The position numbers and the translations under genes were made by a program. A stretch of DNA of 64,000 nucleotides. Origin: Magnolia sinica. Its lineage: Eukaryota > Streptophyta > Magnoliopsida > Magnoliales > Magnoliaceae. The DNA is taken from NCBI RefSeq assembly GCF_029962835.1, contig NC_080577.1:4340001-4404000 (forward strand), read 5' to 3'. Below are positions 20,994 through 31,128 of the stretch, piece by piece. Position 1 is the stretch's first letter. Each line of letters starts with the position of its first letter. The notes below the pieces were generated by a model that was not told the origin of the DNA, ran no database searches, and saw nothing but the letters and a program-made list of their open reading frames with translations.

Positions 20994-21519
20994 ATTGAAA
21001 CATTACAGTGGGCTTAAAGAGTGCTCTATGTTGTGTGAAAACAGCTCCTAAGTATTTTAAAGGCCCTTTTTTTTTAATTGATGGCCCATGATGATTAGAA
21101 TAGACTATTAGTCATTAGGCTTATGTGGGGCCATGTGTGTGACATCCAATCCACATGCTCACCTATCAGAATGATCCGACGAACCAAATAGCAAGCCGAT
21201 CGAATCAACAGATGGGTCACATGTGAATTTGGTTTTTGTGTGGTGTGCATTAATTCCAATGTCGTGGCCCACCCTCGATGATTGGGTATGCCTGATTTTG
21301 TTGATCTGACCACCATGCTGGGGTACATATGTTGGCAGGTTTGATACCATGATATGGGCCCCCATTAATGTCGGCTCCTTAGAAGGTAGGACATTTTGGT
21401 CATTTCACGCCAGGGTTTCGCAAAAATCCGCACAAATCCCGACTTGTTCTCCATGTCTACCCTCTACCATCCGGATGCAGATTAGGTGCGGCCTCGCCTA
21501 ACACAAGATGGTGCCGCCT
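20994..21519. other. Intergenic stretch
   Basis: No supported gene is present. The text is of the dispersed-repeat kind (TGGGGCCATGTGTG, GATCTGACCACCATGC), but I could not define ends. Confidence 0.3.
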
Positions 21520-22195
21520 TTACCGTGGGGCCCATACTGATGTCTTTATCCTATATCCACGCCGTCCATCCGTTTTTCCAGATCATTTTAGGACATAATC
21601 ACAAACATAAACCGGATCCAAATCTCAGGTGGACCATACGATGAGAAACTGTGGTGATTGAACCCTCCACCATTAAAAACTTACTAGGGCCCATCATAAC
21701 GTTTACTTAATGTATATTTGCCATCCAACCTGTTGGTAGGGTTACACAAATCTGGACGAGGGAAAAAAAAGGATATAAGTTGATAAAAAAAATTGGCTCA
21801 CAGGATGTTTTTCATGGTAAAAAGTTTTGTGGCTGGTAAGAAGTTTTTAATGGCCAATAACCTTAAATCCGTATATATTTATCCAATCCGTCCATCCATC
21901 CTGGAAGATCATTTTAGAGCATGATCCCAAAAATGAAATAGATTTAAGGCTCAAGTGGACAACACTACGTGAAGCAGTGGAGATTGAATTCCTACCGTTG
22001 AAAAGTTAAACTCCGGTGCCCCCAAGAAATTTTTAATGGTAAACTTTTAGTCACTACTGTTTTATGTGGGCTGGTCCACTTTAACCTTAAATCTGGCTTC
22101 TTTTTGGGCTCACGATATAAAATAATGATATGTCAAGATAGATGGACGGCGTGGATAAAACATATACATCAAGGTGGCCCAGAGAGTCCGTCTCT
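21520..22195. mobile_element. MITE family A, two overlapping or nested copies
   Basis: Left-arm sequence (CACGCCGTCCATCCGTTTTT, CAGATCATTTTAGGACATAA) occurs at about 21557, and a second left arm at about 21880 (CCAATCCGTCCATCCATCC). A right arm follows at about 22140 (GATGGACGGCGTGGATAAAA). An end-like CCAATCCGC lies at 22221. The three arms indicate one element inside or beside another. It lies directly upstream of the NUWA gene and may supply part of its promoter. Confidence 0.6.
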
Positions 22196-22287
22196 AGCTA
22201 GGTCCTGGAGGAGTTAGTACCCAATCCGCTCCCCAGACGCTCCCTTCAACCGGAACCAAAACCCTTGCAAAACCCCCCAACTCGCCT

Positions 22288-22291
22288 CCTG

Positions 22292-22323
<32 letters not shown>
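22288..22323 (+). promoter_or_regulatory. CT-rich 5' leader (Y patch) of the NUWA gene
   Basis: A pyrimidine tract (CTCTCTCTCTCTGTCTCTCT type) ends three bases before the ATG at 22326. Such tracts are common in plant core promoters and 5' UTRs. The transcription start itself cannot be seen. Confidence 0.5.
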
Positions 22324-22325
22324 AA

Positions 22326-24242
22326 ATGTCTCTTTCAAAGCCCTTCTTCTTCCATCTGAAATCCCATCTAAAACCCTACTACAACTCTCCCGTCTTCCTC
22401 TCCCTCCGCCACCTCTCCTTCGCCTCTCCCGAAGAAGCGGCTGCCGAGCGCCGCCGTCGCAAGCGTCGCCTCCGCATCGAACCGCCCCTGAACTCCCTCC
22501 GCCACCACAATCCCCCCAAACCCCACCAAAATGCCCCTCCCCCAAACCCCAATTCCCCCAAACTCCCTGACTCCGTCTCTGCCCTCTCCGGTAACCGCCT
22601 CAACCTCCACAACCGCATCCTCACCCTCATCCGTCAGAACGACCTCGAAGAGGCCTCGCTCCTCGTCCGCCACTCCATCTACTCCAATTGCCGGCCCACC
22701 GTCTTCACCTGCAACGCCGTCCTCGCCGCCCAGCTCCGTCAGTCCCGCTACGCCGATCTCCTCTCTCTCCACCGCTTCATCACCCAGGCCGGCGTCGCCC
22801 CCAATGTCGTCACCCACAACCTCCTCCTCAATGCCTACTGCGACTGCCGCCGCACTGACACTGCCCTCGAGCACTACCGCCAGGTCCTCAATGACTCGCC
22901 CTTCAGCCCCTCCCCCACCACTTACCGCATCCTCACCCGTGGCCTCGTCTCGTTTGCTGACCCTGCCAAGGTCGACCGCGCCCTCGCCCTCAAGGACGAG
23001 ATGCTCTCCCGCGGCCTTGCCCCTGACCCCACTGTCTACAGCCACCTGATGCTGGGCCTTGTCAAGATCGATGAGCCCGACAGGGCGCTGGGCCTCTTTG
23101 CTGAGTTGAAGGAGAAGATGGGGGGTTTTGTCGATGACGGTGTTGTTTATGGGCCCCTGATGAAAGGGTATTTCAAGAAAGGGATGGAGAAGGAGGCGAT
23201 GGATGTTTACAATGATATTGTATTGGGCGGCGGAGGCGGTTCTAGGATTAGAATGGGGGCCATTGCTTACAATTCGGTACTTGATGCATTGAGCAAGAAC
23301 GGGAAGCTTGATGATGCAGTCAAACTGTTCGATCGAATGATGGGGGAGCACGACCCACCGCGGCAGCTCACAATGAACTTGGGGAGCTTCAATGTTATGG
23401 TGGACCTGTTTTGCAGCGAGAAGAAGTTCACTGAAGCGACTGAGGTCTTCCAGAAGATGGGCGAGAAACGATGTGTTCCTGACACGCCTTCTTGTAACAA
23501 CTTGATCGAACAGCTGTGTGGCAATGGTATGGTTGCTGAGGCGGAGGAGATTTATCGTGAGATTTCCGAGCTGGGGGTGAGCATGGATGAGTGTACCTCT
23601 GTTCTGCTTGTGGATGCTTGTTTTGCGGAGGGCCGGGTGGATGATGCGGCACAGTATTTCAGGAAGATGGTGGAATCAGGACTGACACCAAATGTGGCGG
23701 CGTATAATAAGGTGATTGGTGGGTTGCTGAAGGAGGGGAAGGTTGACGAGGCGAAGGTGTTTTTCGATCAGATGGTGGAGAAGCTGAAACCAGACTCTGG
23801 AAGCTACGCTACTATGCTGAGGGGGTTGTGTGAGGGAGGGAAGTTGGATGAGGCACTTAAGATGGTTGGGGATGTTTTGAAAGAAGATAGCGACGGGGCG
23901 ATCTTGACTTCGGAGTTGCGTGAGTTTGTAGCGGAGGCTTTGAGGAAAGAGGGGCGGGAGGAGGAGTTGACAAGGTTGTTTGAGGAGAGGGAGAGGGAGA
24001 AAGCTGAAGCTTTAGCTAAGGAGGCAGAGGCGACCAATGCAAGTGCAGTGGCTGTTGAGGCCGTGGCAGAGAATGGGGATGTACTGGCTGGCAAGCAAGA
24101 GCAGAATGAAAAAACCCAAGCTGTTGAGGTTGAGGTTGCTACGGACACTGTTGCAGGCCCGGTAGAAGATGCCAGTAAGGATGCAGTGGAAGAAGCATCA
24201 AAGGCCAGGGAAGGTGGTGCAGCTGGACAGGTAGCAGCTTAA
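22326..24242 (+). CDS. NUWA: P-type pentatricopeptide repeat protein, NUWA/EMB1796 orthologue
   Basis: A single exon encodes 638 aa. Residues 1-30 look like an organelle presequence (Ser/Leu/Phe/basic). Next comes a block typical of the NUWA/GRP23 pair: LSFASPEEAAAERRRRKRR and LRIEPPLNSL at residues 30-58. About ten PPR repeats follow (roughly 125-520), for example NVVTHNLLLNAYCDC, TVYSHLMLGLVKIDEPDRAL and NVAAYNKVIGGLLKEGKVDE. A Glu/Ala/Lys-rich, probably coiled tail covers 535-638. There is no E or DYW domain, so it is P-type. It lacks the Gln-rich tail of GRP23 (At1g10270) and fits At3g49240 better. The Arabidopsis protein is known to work with DYW2 and E+ PPR proteins in C-to-U RNA editing in mitochondria and plastids, and it is needed for embryo growth. 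The first half is strongly GC-rich with C at third positions, the second half less so. An AATAAA at 24664-24669 is a possible but distant poly-A signal. Orthology is from memory of family sequence. Confidence 0.88.
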   Translation: MSLSKPFFFHLKSHLKPYYNSPVFLSLRHLSFASPEEAAAERRRRKRRLRIEPPLNSLRHHNPPKPHQNAPPPNPNSPKLPDSVSALSGNRLNLHNRILTLIRQNDLEEASLLVRHSIYSNCRPTVFTCNAVLAAQLRQSRYADLLSLHRFITQAGVAPNVVTHNLLLNAYCDCRRTDTALEHYRQVLNDSPFSPSPTTYRILTRGLVSFADPAKVDRALALKDEMLSRGLAPDPTVYSHLMLGLVKIDEPDRALGLFAELKEKMGGFVDDGVVYGPLMKGYFKKGMEKEAMDVYNDIVLGGGGGSRIRMGAIAYNSVLDALSKNGKLDDAVKLFDRMMGEHDPPRQLTMNLGSFNVMVDLFCSEKKFTEATEVFQKMGEKRCVPDTPSCNNLIEQLCGNGMVAEAEEIYREISELGVSMDECTSVLLVDACFAEGRVDDAAQYFRKMVESGLTPNVAAYNKVIGGLLKEGKVDEAKVFFDQMVEKLKPDSGSYATMLRGLCEGGKLDEALKMVGDVLKEDSDGAILTSELREFVAEALRKEGREEELTRLFEEREREKAEALAKEAEATNASAVAVEAVAENGDVLAGKQEQNEKTQAVEVEVATDTVAGPVEDASKDAVEEASKAREGGAAGQVAA

Positions 24243-24690
24243 CTAATGAACTTGGGTTGTCACCCTTTTTCATTTTTCTGAGATTTTGATTAGTAGTAAA
24301 TGTCATCTCTGTCTTATTCCTAAGTCGAGTTAGTACAGAAATGTGATGGATTGTCTTTCAGTTGTTATGGTGGGAGGTGTGTGACTAGGATATACATGGA
24401 TTGGTGGAACAGGCTTTTTGTTCTCAGTATTGACGGTATAGGACTTGAAAGTGTTATACATCACCCATTGTAGTAGAAACCTGGACTTCCATAATTATAA
24501 AGATGTTGGAGTTTCAATGTTAGATATCATTCTGTTCTATAGCTTGTATCATCATGCATTGTTCCTGTGCTTGTGATTGATTATGATGCTTGCCTCAAAC
24601 ATCTCTCCCCAGAAATTTAGGGTGCATTTTGGTGCTATCGGATTGTACTGCAACCATTGATCTAATAAAGCAAGTATGGCTGAATTGTAA
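24243..24690. other. 3' UTR and spacer after NUWA
   Basis: This is AT-rich sequence without open frames of note. It probably holds the NUWA 3' UTR. Confidence 0.5.
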
Positions 24691-24862
24691 TGTCCTTTTT
24701 TTTTTTTACATGCACACACACCCCACACACTCACGCCGTAGTGGAATTTCACCACCTATTGGTACTCAAACCCTTGACCGGGTGTTGAAACTCCTAAGAG
24801 TCTACCACCAGAGCAAGAGCAAGAGTCCTTCTTTAGCACTCACATTGAGGATATGAACTCCA
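24691..24862 (-). mobile_element. tRNA-derived SINE with a short target duplication
   Basis: The plus strand has poly-T at 24696-24707. Read on the minus strand, an A-box-like word (TGGTGGTAGACTC) and a B-box-like word (GGGTTTGAGTACC) precede that poly-A end. AATTGTAA flanks both sides (24683-24690 and 24863-24870). Size, pol III boxes, tail and flanking repeat together fit a plant SINE of about 170 bp. Confidence 0.65.
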
Positions 24863-26002
24863 AATTGTAAGCATGTTACTTTCATATTGGAATTGAAATA
24901 ATCATGCTGCCATCTGATTTGAGGCCTCCTTCACCGAAAGTTCACCTTTATTTTTTTGGCAGGTGGTGGGAGCACATCACCTGATGAATTTCATTGATTG
25001 AGAAAAATGAGTAAATCCATATAGAGGACCAAGAGCCTTTCCCCACCAAAACAACCCATATATAGAGTTCTATACAATCCTAAAAACACAATAACCTCTA
25101 TACACAATACATGCCACAATTCACAGCCCACTCAGATATAATGATGGATATGAACGAGATTCTTTCATCTGACGCCACCCTCCCTTTAAGACCTGCCTAG
25201 TCTAACACCACCCTCCCTTTAATATGTCTTGGGAGCTTCAATATGGCTATGTTTCAGTTCACCTATGCATCTGAATGCAGTCTTGAAGATTTATATTGGA
25301 TCTTGTATTGCGCATTTTCCATTATGTCACGTCACATTGGAAGCTGGATTTTGATGAGCAAATGGGTGCTGCTGGAATTTCATTTAGCAGTCCACTTTGA
25401 AAAAAAAAAAAAAAGAAAGAAAGAAAGAAAAGAAAAGAAGAAAAACAAACATACGACAGAAATTGTAGTGATTGGTTCAAGGAGCTACAACAGATTCTGA
25501 GAGATTCAAACCCTAGTAACAACTGTTGCAGTCTAATTCAGTCCCAAATGAATGCCTCCACTCGAATTTCAGTGATCTGTTGAATTGTTCACCGGGAAGT
25601 GGTAAATCAAGAGACCTAAACTTGGAAGTGGATTGTGGGCTGTTGACCATGGCAATCATAAATCTTTCATTTCCATTTCAAAACAAAGAAAATTATGTTT
25701 GCCCCAAAGCAATGGGTCATGTTTATCTAGTCAAGTACCTTACAGGGTTTGGCTTCTTTATATAGTAGGGTTGCATCATGTGTGTGGCTCCAGATTAGAG
25801 GGGGTCCCCTGATCTAGCAGCGGTAGTAGCGAGTTCACAAATGATGGGCTTCTTCAGGGGAAAAGAAGAAGAAGAAGAAGTTTGGTTCCCACTTTTTTGT
25901 GGTTTTTTAACCAAACAAAATCTTATCATCTTTGGGGAAATCCTTGGGAAACATTTATGAACAATCAAGCAGACCTTGCGTAGAGATTAAATGAAAGTAA
26001 AA
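24863..26002. other. Intergenic stretch with poly-A-rich tract
   Basis: No gene is supported. A purine tract of A runs and GAAA repeats lies at about 25400-25450. A GAAGAAGAAGAAG run lies near 25865. Confidence 0.35.
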
Positions 26003-26446
26003 GTAATGCAAGGGGCATTTTCACACTGGGCTCGAGTGGGGTGGCCTGTGGGATGTCGGGGCACACTCAGGGTGGACGGCCCGTGTGAGGCGAGACTCAT
26101 GTGATGTGGGGCCCACGAAGGGGTTTGGCCGATGACCTAACCCATGGGAAGTGGGGCATGGGCTATGAGATTAAGGGATTGATTCGCGATGCTCTATTAG
26201 TTCGAGCTTTAAGAGCAAGTGGTTAGTTGTCCTGTAGCTCGAGTGGGGTGGCTTGCGGGATGCCGGGGCATACTCGGGGTGAGCGGCCTGTGTGAGGTGA
26301 GACCCATGTGATGTGGAGCCCATGAGGAGGGTTCGGCCAAGGACCTAACCTATGGAAAGTGGGGCCTGGGCTATGAGATAAATGGATTGATTCGCCATGC
26401 TTTATCAGTTCGAGCTTTTAGAGCAAGTGGTTAGTTGTCCTACAGT
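26003..26446 (+). repeat. Family R1 repeat, two units in tandem
   Basis: GCTCGAGTGGGGTGGC begins units near 26030 and 26239, and GCAAGTGGTTAGTTGTCCT ends them near 26233 and 26441, giving a period of about 207 bp. The first unit also has the GGGGCATTTTCACACTGGGC start seen, inverted, at 5828-6119. The two units differ by scattered changes. It is an LTR-like fossil without coding content. Confidence 0.6.
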
Positions 26447-27654
26447 GTGTCAAAAAGTCTGCATCCACATTCCAAATGCTTTTGGAATTGAAAGTTCAGG
26501 CTCACACCCATGTGGAATGAGACTCGTCAGACACTGTTTTGCAGGCCATGAAAATGGATCAATATCTGTTCTGGCTAGCTTTTGTGGTTAATGAAGTTCA
26601 TGATATTATCAACAAGTTCAGTGTGTTAATTGTGCCCTAAACCTGAGGGAAGCTAATGAAAGTTTTTAAACAAATTTATTCAAAGAGCAAAAATGCAAAA
26701 ATGCATTATGCAGGGGGCTGAGAATGTCAGGTCCACTGAGGCTCTTAGGAGTGTTTGATTGTGGTTTTTTCTTTTTCTTTTTTCATTTCTCCACCAATCA
26801 ATTCCACAAAGAACTAGTTTGGTTCACAAATGTTTGTTAATTTTACATTTCCTGGCTTTTCTTCAAAAACCTTGCCCCAGCTTTCAGCTAAAGAAAGGAA
26901 AACCTAAAAAATTAAAACAGAACTTTAGACTTTTCCCAAGTTTCCGTATCAACCAAACAAGGTTTAATCATTCCCCAAGAAATACCAGGCGGATTCTAAC
27001 CTTACCCAGTAAACATATAAAGTAGGGAAAGAATTCCCGTAACAACCAAATTAAACATGCCCTAAAATTCCAAATAAGCTACTGACCAATCAACATAGCT
27101 GGGGTTGTAGTTGAACACCTTAATGATTATTCTTAACAGTAATGGAGTGGGTGAATTATGTACCTTCCATTTTTATGAGATATGATGATAACCAAAAAGA
27201 AGAAGAAGATTGTAATGAGTTCCAAGATTAGAAGTCTTGATTCGTTGGTCATAGTATATGCACGAACAATGATGAAGCAACATGGGCAGATAAATATTAG
27301 TTGGTTCTTTTGAAATGGGTCAATTTCAAAAATGCACCTTGTAAATAATTAAAAAGAACAAAAAAAAAAAAAAAACTATTAGACTGTTAATATTATCAGA
27401 ACCCTGCTGTACTGTCAACGATGCTTCCATTCAGATGAATTTCGATGGTCTTGCCCTTGGTTTTGTCATTTGTGTTGATACTAGTTCTACCTTGTATTGG
27501 TACTAATAGGAACAGTTTTGGGGTGTTATTTACCAGTAATGACAACCCAGTTATAGCAATTATGTCCATGTTAGCAATTATAGGAATTTCTGTGCATTAA
27601 GCCCATCATCACCCATGTATCTCTGGTTAGTCGCTCAATGTGTTGCACGACTGC
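26447..27654. other. Intergenic stretch
   Basis: No gene is supported. A-rich and T-rich runs occur, with a poly-A near 27360. I see no clear terminal repeats. Confidence 0.35.
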
Positions 27655-27780
27655 ATTTTTGAATACCCGGACTCAGATTTGATTGGGTTCGGTATCTGTC
27701 AGGTACCCATGGGTCTTTGGATCTAGATTTCGAGTAAATAAAAGCTTTTAAATGGCAGGGCCCACCCAATGTTGCACACA

Positions 27781-27815
<35 letters not shown>

Positions 27816-28058
27816 ACTCTCTTACATGTGTAATACTAATATTAAATATCATTCCTTTACTAGAGTAATGAATATAGTTAATATATGTAATATTAATATT
27901 AAAAACCAACTAGAACTGATCTGACCTGATTTTAACTGGGTCCAAGTTGATAGACTCAACCTGGACCCAGCTAGACTCGAATTTTAACTGGGTCCAAAAA
28001 GGTGAGACCTGAACCTGATCCAGTTTCTGGGCCGGGTCCAGGTACCACTACAGCCCTA
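27655..28058. mobile_element. Decayed hAT-like element with a (TG)n tract
   Basis: The right end, read inward, is TAGGGCTGTAGTGGTACC, a common hAT-type end. Its interior has GGTCCAGG/ACTGGGTCC words in both orientations. The left end near 27655 (GAATACCCGGACTCAG) is less clear. A (TG)n microsatellite lies at about 27785-27814. Confidence 0.4.
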
Positions 28059-28084
28059 GATCTAAGAACTCTGCCCCCTCTCCT

Positions 28085-28360
28085 GTTGGGTAAGTCAGTG
28101 CCAATTTCAATGGTCGCTTGTTGGGAAATCTGGGGCTGTCCGGAATTGCAGGTGTTCTTCAGGACTGGAACAGAAAGATTATTACGGAATTCTCATGGTC
28201 TATTGGCATAAGAGACTCTAACCATGCCAAAGCACCAACCCTGCTTCAAGCTTGCAAGATAGCAATGAATTTTGCATGGGGCCCAAACACTTTCAAGGGT
28301 GATTCTGGAAATGCTATCTTATGGGTCAGTATTGTGGCATTCTGTACCCTTAGAGAGTAG
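28085..28360 (+). pseudogene. LINE RNase H domain fragment
   Basis: The plus strand reads SANFNGRLLGNLGLSGIAGV, LQDWNRKIITEFSWSIGI, RDSNHAKAPTLLQACKIAMN and FKGDSGNAILWV. This follows the RNase H domain carried at the C terminus of some plant LINEs (usual start NFDGSSLGNPG, later SNxAEAxAL and GDS). The first catalytic Asp is Asn here and the SNxAEA Glu is Lys, so it would not be active. No other LINE part is next to it in the same strand. Confidence 0.6.
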
Positions 28361-28370
28361 CTGATCTGAT

Positions 28371-29037
28371 TGAGGAAGCGTTTGACCTGTGCCATGTTCA
28401 AGCAGAGATCATCTTAATGTAGTTTATTTCAGATATTTTAATTTTCAATTTTTTTTGTTGCTTTAGTAGTACAACGCTGTTAAGTTTTTTTCAGCCATCC
28501 ATTTGTTTCATGAGCCATGGTCCACACTTACAAGTGGAGATCCTTTACGAAGATGGACCATCAAAACTGCAGAGCTATGATCCAGCTTGAGGCCTTGCAT
28601 GCCAACAGCCACGAGCTCACTAATGCACAGACCATAGGCCTCAGGTGGCCATCTCATTAACGTCTGGTCAAAACCATGGCCCAAACAACAAGAAGGCCAA
28701 AGTTGGTTAAACAAAGCGCCAACTCTCATGGCAATGACAGTTTCAAATTGTCTCAATCGATATTAGTTGGCATGTGTGCACCACACGATGATGATCAGGT
28801 GGGACACACCACACCAAAACAGTTGATGCAACAAATACATATGGCTCACCTGATGGGTGGATCAGCTGGTGATCTTTGTTGGGCCCATGTTTTTTGCTGG
28901 CTCTATTCTGAAACCTATGCAACAGCAATTTGCAGTCCATGGTGTATGTGAATATATGGATCCTCGAAGAGGAAGAAATCCATCAAAGGTTGTGTATGTT
29001 TGCAAGTTACTCCCATTATTATCACTATTGCTGGACA
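28371..29037. repeat. Dispersed-repeat text, no gene
   Basis: Words such as GTGGAGATCCTTTACGAAGA and ATGGCTCACCTGATGGGTGG, followed by ATCAGCTGGTGATC, recur in related form at 62400-62460 and 63830-63870. This is therefore an old copy of the same repeat family. No ends were defined. Confidence 0.4.
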
Positions 29038-29040
29038 CTA

Positions 29041-29860
29041 CGGGCCTGTTTGGATACCATCAAATAAGTTACTTATGTTAAGTCATTGATTTACCTTTTC
29101 CACTAAGTTAGTTTGGTAGGTAAACATGATTGCATAACTTACATGATTAAAACTACTTATTCCCATAAGTTTTTTTTTTTTTAAATAGCATTTTAACTCT
29201 TCACTTTTCTCTCTCTCCATATCAAAGGAGGCCCACATGAGGGACTGTCCACATCAAGGTGGGCTTCACATGATGGATCATGTGTATTAACGTCATCCAC
29301 GTAATGGATGGCATATATCAAAGGTCAGCCCCTAACCCTTAATGATAAATAGCCGACATCCAAAATAGGCAGATATGATGGACGACCCACTTCAACGGTG
29401 GGAGCCACACGGTGGATGGTTGACACCAAAGGTGAGCTCCACATGATGGGCAATGGACATTGAAGCTGGCCCCTAATGATGAATGGTCCACATCCCAAGG
29501 CAAGCCCTGCATGGTGGGTGATCCACATCAAAGGTGGGCTCCACATGATGGGCGGTGGATATTAAAGGTCGGCAGCTAATGATAAATGGCCCACATCCAA
29601 AGTGGGCCCCCACATGATGGCCATCCCACATCAAAGGTGGGGCCCACACAATGAACAGCACATCAAAGGTTGGCCCCACATGATGGATGGTGGACGTGAG
29701 GGGGGCCAAATAGAGGTAGGTGGATGTGACAGTGGAAACCAAACATGTCTACATTTTGGCTGTAAGTAACATACTTTATCCGTTCAATAAGTTGAAACCA
29801 AGATAAGCTACTTGTGTCATAAGTAGCTTATCTAAAGTAACTTGGGATCCAAACGCCCCC
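29041..29860. mobile_element. 820-bp MITE-like element with an internal minisatellite and CTA target duplication
   Basis: The ends are CGGGCCTGTTTGGATACCA and, inverted, GGGGGCGTTTGGATCCCA. They continue into matching inner sequence (AAGTTACTTATG and, inverted, AAGTTACTTTAGATAAG). CTA flanks both sides (29038-29040 and 29861-29863), fitting a 3-bp duplication of the Harbinger type. The interior (about 29220-29720) is an array of roughly 55-65-bp units built on CCACATGATGG and ACATCAAAGGTGGGC. No transposase is encoded. Confidence 0.72.
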
Positions 29861-29926
29861 CTATGTATCATGGATGACCACCCATCAATACCATAAATAT
29901 AATAATCTATTATTGGTTTTATTTTG

Positions 29927-30028
29927 ATGGAATGTGTTTGGTTGCACCAAATTTCATGATTAACCACTCTAATTTGGTGTAAATTTTCATAATCTTTCAT
30001 GATATCCGGTGCAACCAAACACACCCTA
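29927..30028. mobile_element. 100-bp foldback MITE
   Basis: The left half (TGTGTTTGGTTGCACCAAAT, then TTCATGATT) and the right half (AATCTTTCATGATATCCGGT, then GCAACCAAACACACC) are near-perfect inverted repeats. They give a single hairpin of about 100 bp with the GTGTTTGGTTGCACC end seen in many plant MITEs. Confidence 0.7.
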
Positions 30029-31128
30029 ATTGAATTTATAAACCCAAGTATATGAATGTTTCTGTGAGATGGTTCATATTCTATCTATCAGACGTATGGA
30101 TACCATCAAGGACATGCATTTAAGTTTACATACATACATCCATGCTATGATGGCCATGCAACAACATGCACATGTAGCCACATTTCTGTGGTTTTCACCT
30201 GAGGAACTAGAAAAACACATATACCAGTTGAGGCTGCAGTTTTGGAGCAAAGAAATGCAACTTCTTTTGTCATGTGTAGAAAGGGAAACTCATAGGAAAC
30301 ATAGCCGGACTAAGGACAATCTACAGTCTATATTCAACTCACAGCATATTTCATCCTACATACATACACATATGGCCCACCTGTTGGGTGCATAAGGGGC
30401 ACATGATGGAGATGAACTACCATAGAGAGAAAATTCACGCCAATGGGTCCTCGCACTGCTTTGAAATAGCATTGTTCAGCTCTTGGGAGGTCTAGCGAGC
30501 ATCCGTCCGGGCCTTCTGTACATGGGAAGTCCCCAACAAGAAGAGTTACATGTCAATGAAGAACATCAGGGCATATAAGACTAGGAAGGACCAAATGGGT
30601 TCCTCAGCACTTATCAAAGCAGTTGAGGGTTCGTTTATGGAACATAAATTCACTCATTTCACTACGGAGCATGGTTTTAAGACTCTTCCAAGTTGGGTGC
30701 CACTTGGACGAGTTGACTCAGAATCAGCACTACCTGACCAGGTGGGTCCAGCTAATACACCCCCTGACTAAGGCAAGTCATGACTCAATTGAGACCAAAT
30801 GAACCAATGTGAGTCTTCGAGTCTAAGAGCCATGCTACAGAGAAAACGACCAAATGGGGTAGGCACCACTATAATCACCATTGCAATACATAATGACGAC
30901 AAGGCCTTCTGCACATTCCATGTTGGACTTGAAATGGTAGAAATTGCAGTTTGATGGCTACCCCACTCTCATCATTGGATCATTGAAATCCATTTCAATT
31001 GAAGATCCAAACACAGCTTCATTATGATAGATAAACTAAAACATATCATATCCAAAGCTCAAGCAATAGGGGGGAAAACCAAGGAGAAATAGAATTACTT
31101 CATTGAAGTTAGTTGCAAGTGAAAAAAG
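30029..31128. other. Intergenic stretch and EMB1703 3' region
   Basis: No gene is supported. Sequence near 30670-30780 (GGTTTTAAGACTCTTCC, GAGTTGACTCAG) resembles the ends of the foldback at 38662-39010. The 3' UTR of the EMB1703-like gene should occupy the right end. Confidence 0.35.

Noticed and set aside
22368-23351. 327-residue frame antisense to NUWA
   Set aside because: It is a shadow of the GC-rich, codon-biased PPR gene. Composition is Gly/Glu/Ala-rich without domain order.
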